Origin: Phoenix dactylifera
Taxonomy: Eukaryota > Streptophyta > Magnoliopsida > Arecales > Arecaceae
Assembly (NCBI RefSeq): GCF_009389715.1
Contig: NC_052409.1
Span: 5,879,775 to 5,943,774, forward strand
Direction: 5' to 3'
DNA length: 64,000 bases
In this document: in pieces, positions 61,233-64,000 of the stretch
Layout: each line of letters starts with the position of its first letter
How positions within the stretch are numbered: the first letter of the stretch is position 1
Position numbers and translations under genes: made by a program
Notes under the pieces: generated by a model
Databases searched by the model: none
Told to the model about the DNA's origin: nothing
Seen by the model: only the letters and a program-made list of their open reading frames with translations

Positions 61233-63692
61233 GTTAAACAAACAAAGAAATAAATAGAACTATTGACTTTTCTTGGCACTGTTATTTCTTGAACAATTTA
61301 GGCCCAGAGTGTACAATCAACATGTGTAGATGAAACTCAAGTTGAATCAGGACCGTACCAAGATACTGTTATATGCCCATTCACATTCTCTGTGCCAACT
61401 GGTATGCATCAGCATGGACGCATGTTGCAATATGCTCTAGTTACCAAGCAAGAGTATAGCTCCTAGTTTGGATATCTCAAACATCAAAGCCATCTTTATT
61501 CCTTTGTGGTTGGACCTTGTTATAAAAGTAGCCAACTTGACACACATGCTAAAAGGTGGGGATTACCCCCTCCTAATCTCCAAAAAAAAGAAAAAGAAAA
61601 AGAAAAAACTTTACATGGGTACTTTTTGTGTGTCTTGTCTTCAGTAGATATTCATAGCATGTCCTATTCTGATGAGAGTTCGCAACTATCATAAATATCC
61701 ATTAGAATCAGATTGCTTCTTAAAACAAGTCTAGATTTATTAGTTCTCCATCCAGTACTCCTGGAATTCTGTGTTTCTGCATGCTGTAGTTATTCCATGC
61801 TTGGCAAGTGATCGCTGGTAAGATGAAAATGAACATGCTGTAGAATTGCTTTTGCTTTATCATTGTCGAGATGGTACTTTTAATCATGTTGTGATATTCT
61901 TTTTCAAAGGATGGTAGAGATTGATATTAGATAGGATGTCAAAATTAGATTTATGGACTTTTAAAAGGCATGTGTTAATGGAAGCAATCCCACCATTAGA
62001 CTTTTTTTACAGTATTAGAACAACCTTTTTGGAATAAGATTGAATAGTTGATGAGTAGTGGCGGATGTTTACATGGCTCTTGAAAGGATGGAAGCTCATG
62101 ATGGTAGATGATGTTTAGTAGCATTGGCACATAACTGGCCTTAATTCTTTAAATAGTGGGGAAGTAGATGTTTGAACCTTATGAAATTCAATGGGCATCA
62201 AGTTCAATTAATCTAGCTTCTAGTTGAGTTGGCTGGGTTTGATCCAACTTTTGACGTTGGCCTGGGGGTCTATCTGAAATTATAGAATTTCAATATTCTG
62301 GTCATAGGCCTACAGTGTTATAGTCAGTTGGACTGAAATTTTCACATAATGCTTTTTTTTGTATGGATTTCAAATGCTGACAATTTATCAAATAAGATTG
62401 AGGGATGGTAAATGAAAAAGGACATGTTTGTACTGTTTGTTGGTTGCTAGCAATCCTGCTTGATGCCAATTATAATGTTGCTCTTGGTTTTTCTTTTCTT
62501 TTTTTTTTTTCAGGATTGCAGCTATTAATAGCACTTGCTTTTGTTGATTTTATACAGGAAAAGGGAACTGCGCTAAGTTTCTGTTGTGTTGCTGAGACAA
62601 ACATCATATTAATAGGGATCTTTCATCATTATAGTGGATTAGACTCATTATGGATTGTGCTAGATGCTTTCTAATAATTGTACCTTTTTATTTAAAAAAT
62701 TGTAGCACCCATTCTAGTTTAAAGCACCATTAGAAAATTCTGCTATTGCTGAGGTCAGAGCATACATATGAGGCTTATTTTGCAGTGAACTAGTAACTAG
62801 CAAACCTTATTCAATCATCTGTATTTGATATTAGGGATCTAAATTTTTCTGTTTCCTTCCCATCTTTGGTAATATCTATTTACACTGTCTGTTCAATTCT
62901 TTCCTCCCAAATTCTCATTTATGCAGTCTCGGTACAAACTAGCATAAAATTATTCCTGTTTCTGAAAAGGGCCATCTCTGGCCTCATCCGGAACCTAAAC
63001 GATTCATGCATTCTTAGATATGAAGACTTGGTTTATGGAATTTGCATCCTTAGGTACAAAGACTAGGGGCATGGAATTTACTCCTGTTTCTAAGGGTGAT
63101 CAGTTATGTGAACTTAAAACTCCAGCCTTTTGGGGATGCTGAAACTTCCATCTGTCAAATTGTTTGTGACTTGCAGGCAAAATGGAAACGTGAAGTAAAG
63201 CTTAGAGAACTAGGGACCGCACAAGCTGAGGAGGCCCGTAGAGCCAGAGAAGCTGCTGAGATTAACGCCAAGAGAAGACAAGAGGCACTGCAGCGGAAGA
63301 TCGAATTAGATTTTCAGTGCCACAAGGATGACATTCAAAGGCTCGAAGAAGAACTTTCCCGTCTCCACGCAACTGCAGCTTCAACCCAGCTGAATAATCT
63401 ATCCTTTAATGCTCTGAACTCAGGAGATGCTGATGCAATGAAGGCATTGAAAGAAGGCAATGAAGAGATGCATACTGGATTCAATAAACCACAGGAGTCA
63501 TCTCGAAAGCTGAACCATGACAGGGTTTGTGTGATCTGCTTGAAGGATGATGTGTCTGTGCTTTTCCTGCCATGTGCTCATCAGGTCGTATGTGTCAACT
63601 GCAACAAGGACCATGAGAAGAGTAAAGGGAGCTGCCCATGCTGCAACACGAAGATTGATGAAAGGATACGTGTTTATGGTGTAAGCTCTTAG
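57678..63692 (+). CDS. RING-type E3 ubiquitin ligase, MIP1/RF4/RF298-like, 680 aa
   Basis: Probable E3 ligase. Exon 1 is 57678-59204 (509 codons) and exon 2 is 63177-63692 (171 codons plus stop), joined in phase 0 across a 3972-bp GT-AG intron. The start is the first ATG in frame (MGSNAKDRS); the open frame further upstream has no ATG. Residues 1-70 are Ser/Pro-rich. Residues 72-200 carry the family N-terminal region (GWGYCTEEQLEELLLKNLD, then LTLGYDEAAALRAVL), which looks UBA-like. About 360-580 is a long charged coiled coil, probably for dimerisation. The C-terminal C3HC4 RING has C627, C630, C642, H644, C648, C651, C662 and C665, then RIRVYGVSS. Domain order and the conserved C-terminus match MND1-interacting protein 1 and RF4/RF298 of Arabidopsis; their substrates are poorly known. 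Exon 1 is very GC-rich, exon 2 is not. The leader is a long CT-rich stretch. Confidence 0.95.
60899..61113. repeat. GTACCGGT-dense palindromic tract in the RING gene intron
   Basis: About 215 bp with 13 GTAC tetramers, mostly in CCGGTACCGG or ACCGGT contexts, all self-complementary. It begins AAGGTCCGCC and ends CAGACCATG. Much more GC-rich than the surrounding intron. Similar to 33650-33840. Confidence 0.85.
61188..61229. repeat. (CT)n microsatellite
   Basis: About 21 CT units in the RING gene intron, 75 bp after the GTACCGGT-dense tract. Confidence 0.95.
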
Positions 63693-63883
63693 ATCAAGTT
63701 GATTGGTTGCTAGGGTGCCATACGATCCAGCAAGGTGCAAGTTGAACTTTTTGTCTCAGCAATATTTCATCTGAACTTTGGTGTAAGTTCTACTGGCATA
63801 AACTTCTGGTTGCCCTCATATCAGCATATGAACAGTCCATATTTACTTTTGCTTTATGTAAGTTATCATGTCTTTACATGTTG

Positions 63884-63988
63884 AATAAACATGTGCTGCT
63901 GTAAATGAAACTTGAACAAAGGATAATGTAGCATTTTGGGTGGTATTTTGCATTTACATATGTTCTGGTGCTTTTAGATGCAAATAAA
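63884..63988 (+). terminator. Candidate polyadenylation signals of the RING gene
   Basis: AATAAA occurs at 63884-63889 and again at 63983-63988, about 190 and 290 nt after the stop codon, in an AT-rich tail. Position fits plant near-upstream elements; use is not proven. Confidence 0.45.
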
Positions 63989-64000
63989 TGGTGTTCTATA

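Noticed and set aside
61303-61400. Possible middle exon of the RING gene after TTTAG near 61302
   Set aside because: Exons 1 and 2 already join in phase and the coiled coil continues smoothly; the insert would not look like coiled coil.
1-64000. tRNA, rRNA or CRISPR array
   Set aside because: No cloverleaf-type or rRNA sequence was noticed, and no regularly spaced short repeats with unique spacers; a tRNA scan would be needed to be certain.

Overview
The window is nuclear DNA of a flowering plant. It looks like a monocot and plausibly a palm. All splice sites I placed are GT-AG. Several genes start with very GC-rich exons (AT-hook gene, RING gene) set in AT-rich DNA, a monocot habit. Introns reach 5 kb and are loaded with small transposons. 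The palm suggestion rests only on general repeat style (GTACCGG-rich and CTCGA-rich repeats) and is inference.

Six genes are supported. (1) 2-784 (+): the 3' part of an intronless AT-hook/PPC (AHL) DNA-binding protein, cut by the window edge. (2) 7842-21888 (-): a complete 13-exon AP2M gene, the medium (mu) subunit of the AP-2 clathrin adaptor, 438 aa. (3) 24513-30139 (+): a two-exon gene for a 161-aa plant protein of unknown function. (4) 32879-34558 (-): GDP-mannose pyrophosphorylase, 361 aa in four coding exons, with a 5' leader intron reaching about 37.1 kb. It has Gln where the catalytic signature has Arg. (5) 41725-45022 (-): a LOL1-type protein with three LSD1 zinc fingers, 143 aa in five coding exons. 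(6) 57678-63692 (+): a 680-aa coiled-coil RING E3 ligase of the MIP1/RF4/RF298 type. These genes do not form a pathway. They are independent genes for transcription, endocytosis, GDP-mannose/ascorbate supply, cell-death control and ubiquitination.

The space between and inside genes is mostly decayed mobile DNA. I see: a Tourist-like element (TTA target duplication) holding a 138-bp tandem array in the intron of gene 3; two copies of an AT-cored terminal-inverted-repeat family, one in an AP2M intron and one in the GDP-mannose pyrophosphorylase leader intron; GTACCGG-rich palindromic tracts in two other introns; a LINE 3' end with poly(A) and a 12-bp target duplication; a miniature LTR element with a tRNA-Met primer site; a broken Copia polymerase; and a degenerate array with units of about 170 bp.

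The most striking structure without a ready name is a 1.5-kb imperfect palindrome at 48955-50474, with two arms of 700-790 nt and a loop of about 29 nt. I found no tRNA, rRNA or CRISPR array. All alignments were made by eye, so percent identities are estimates.
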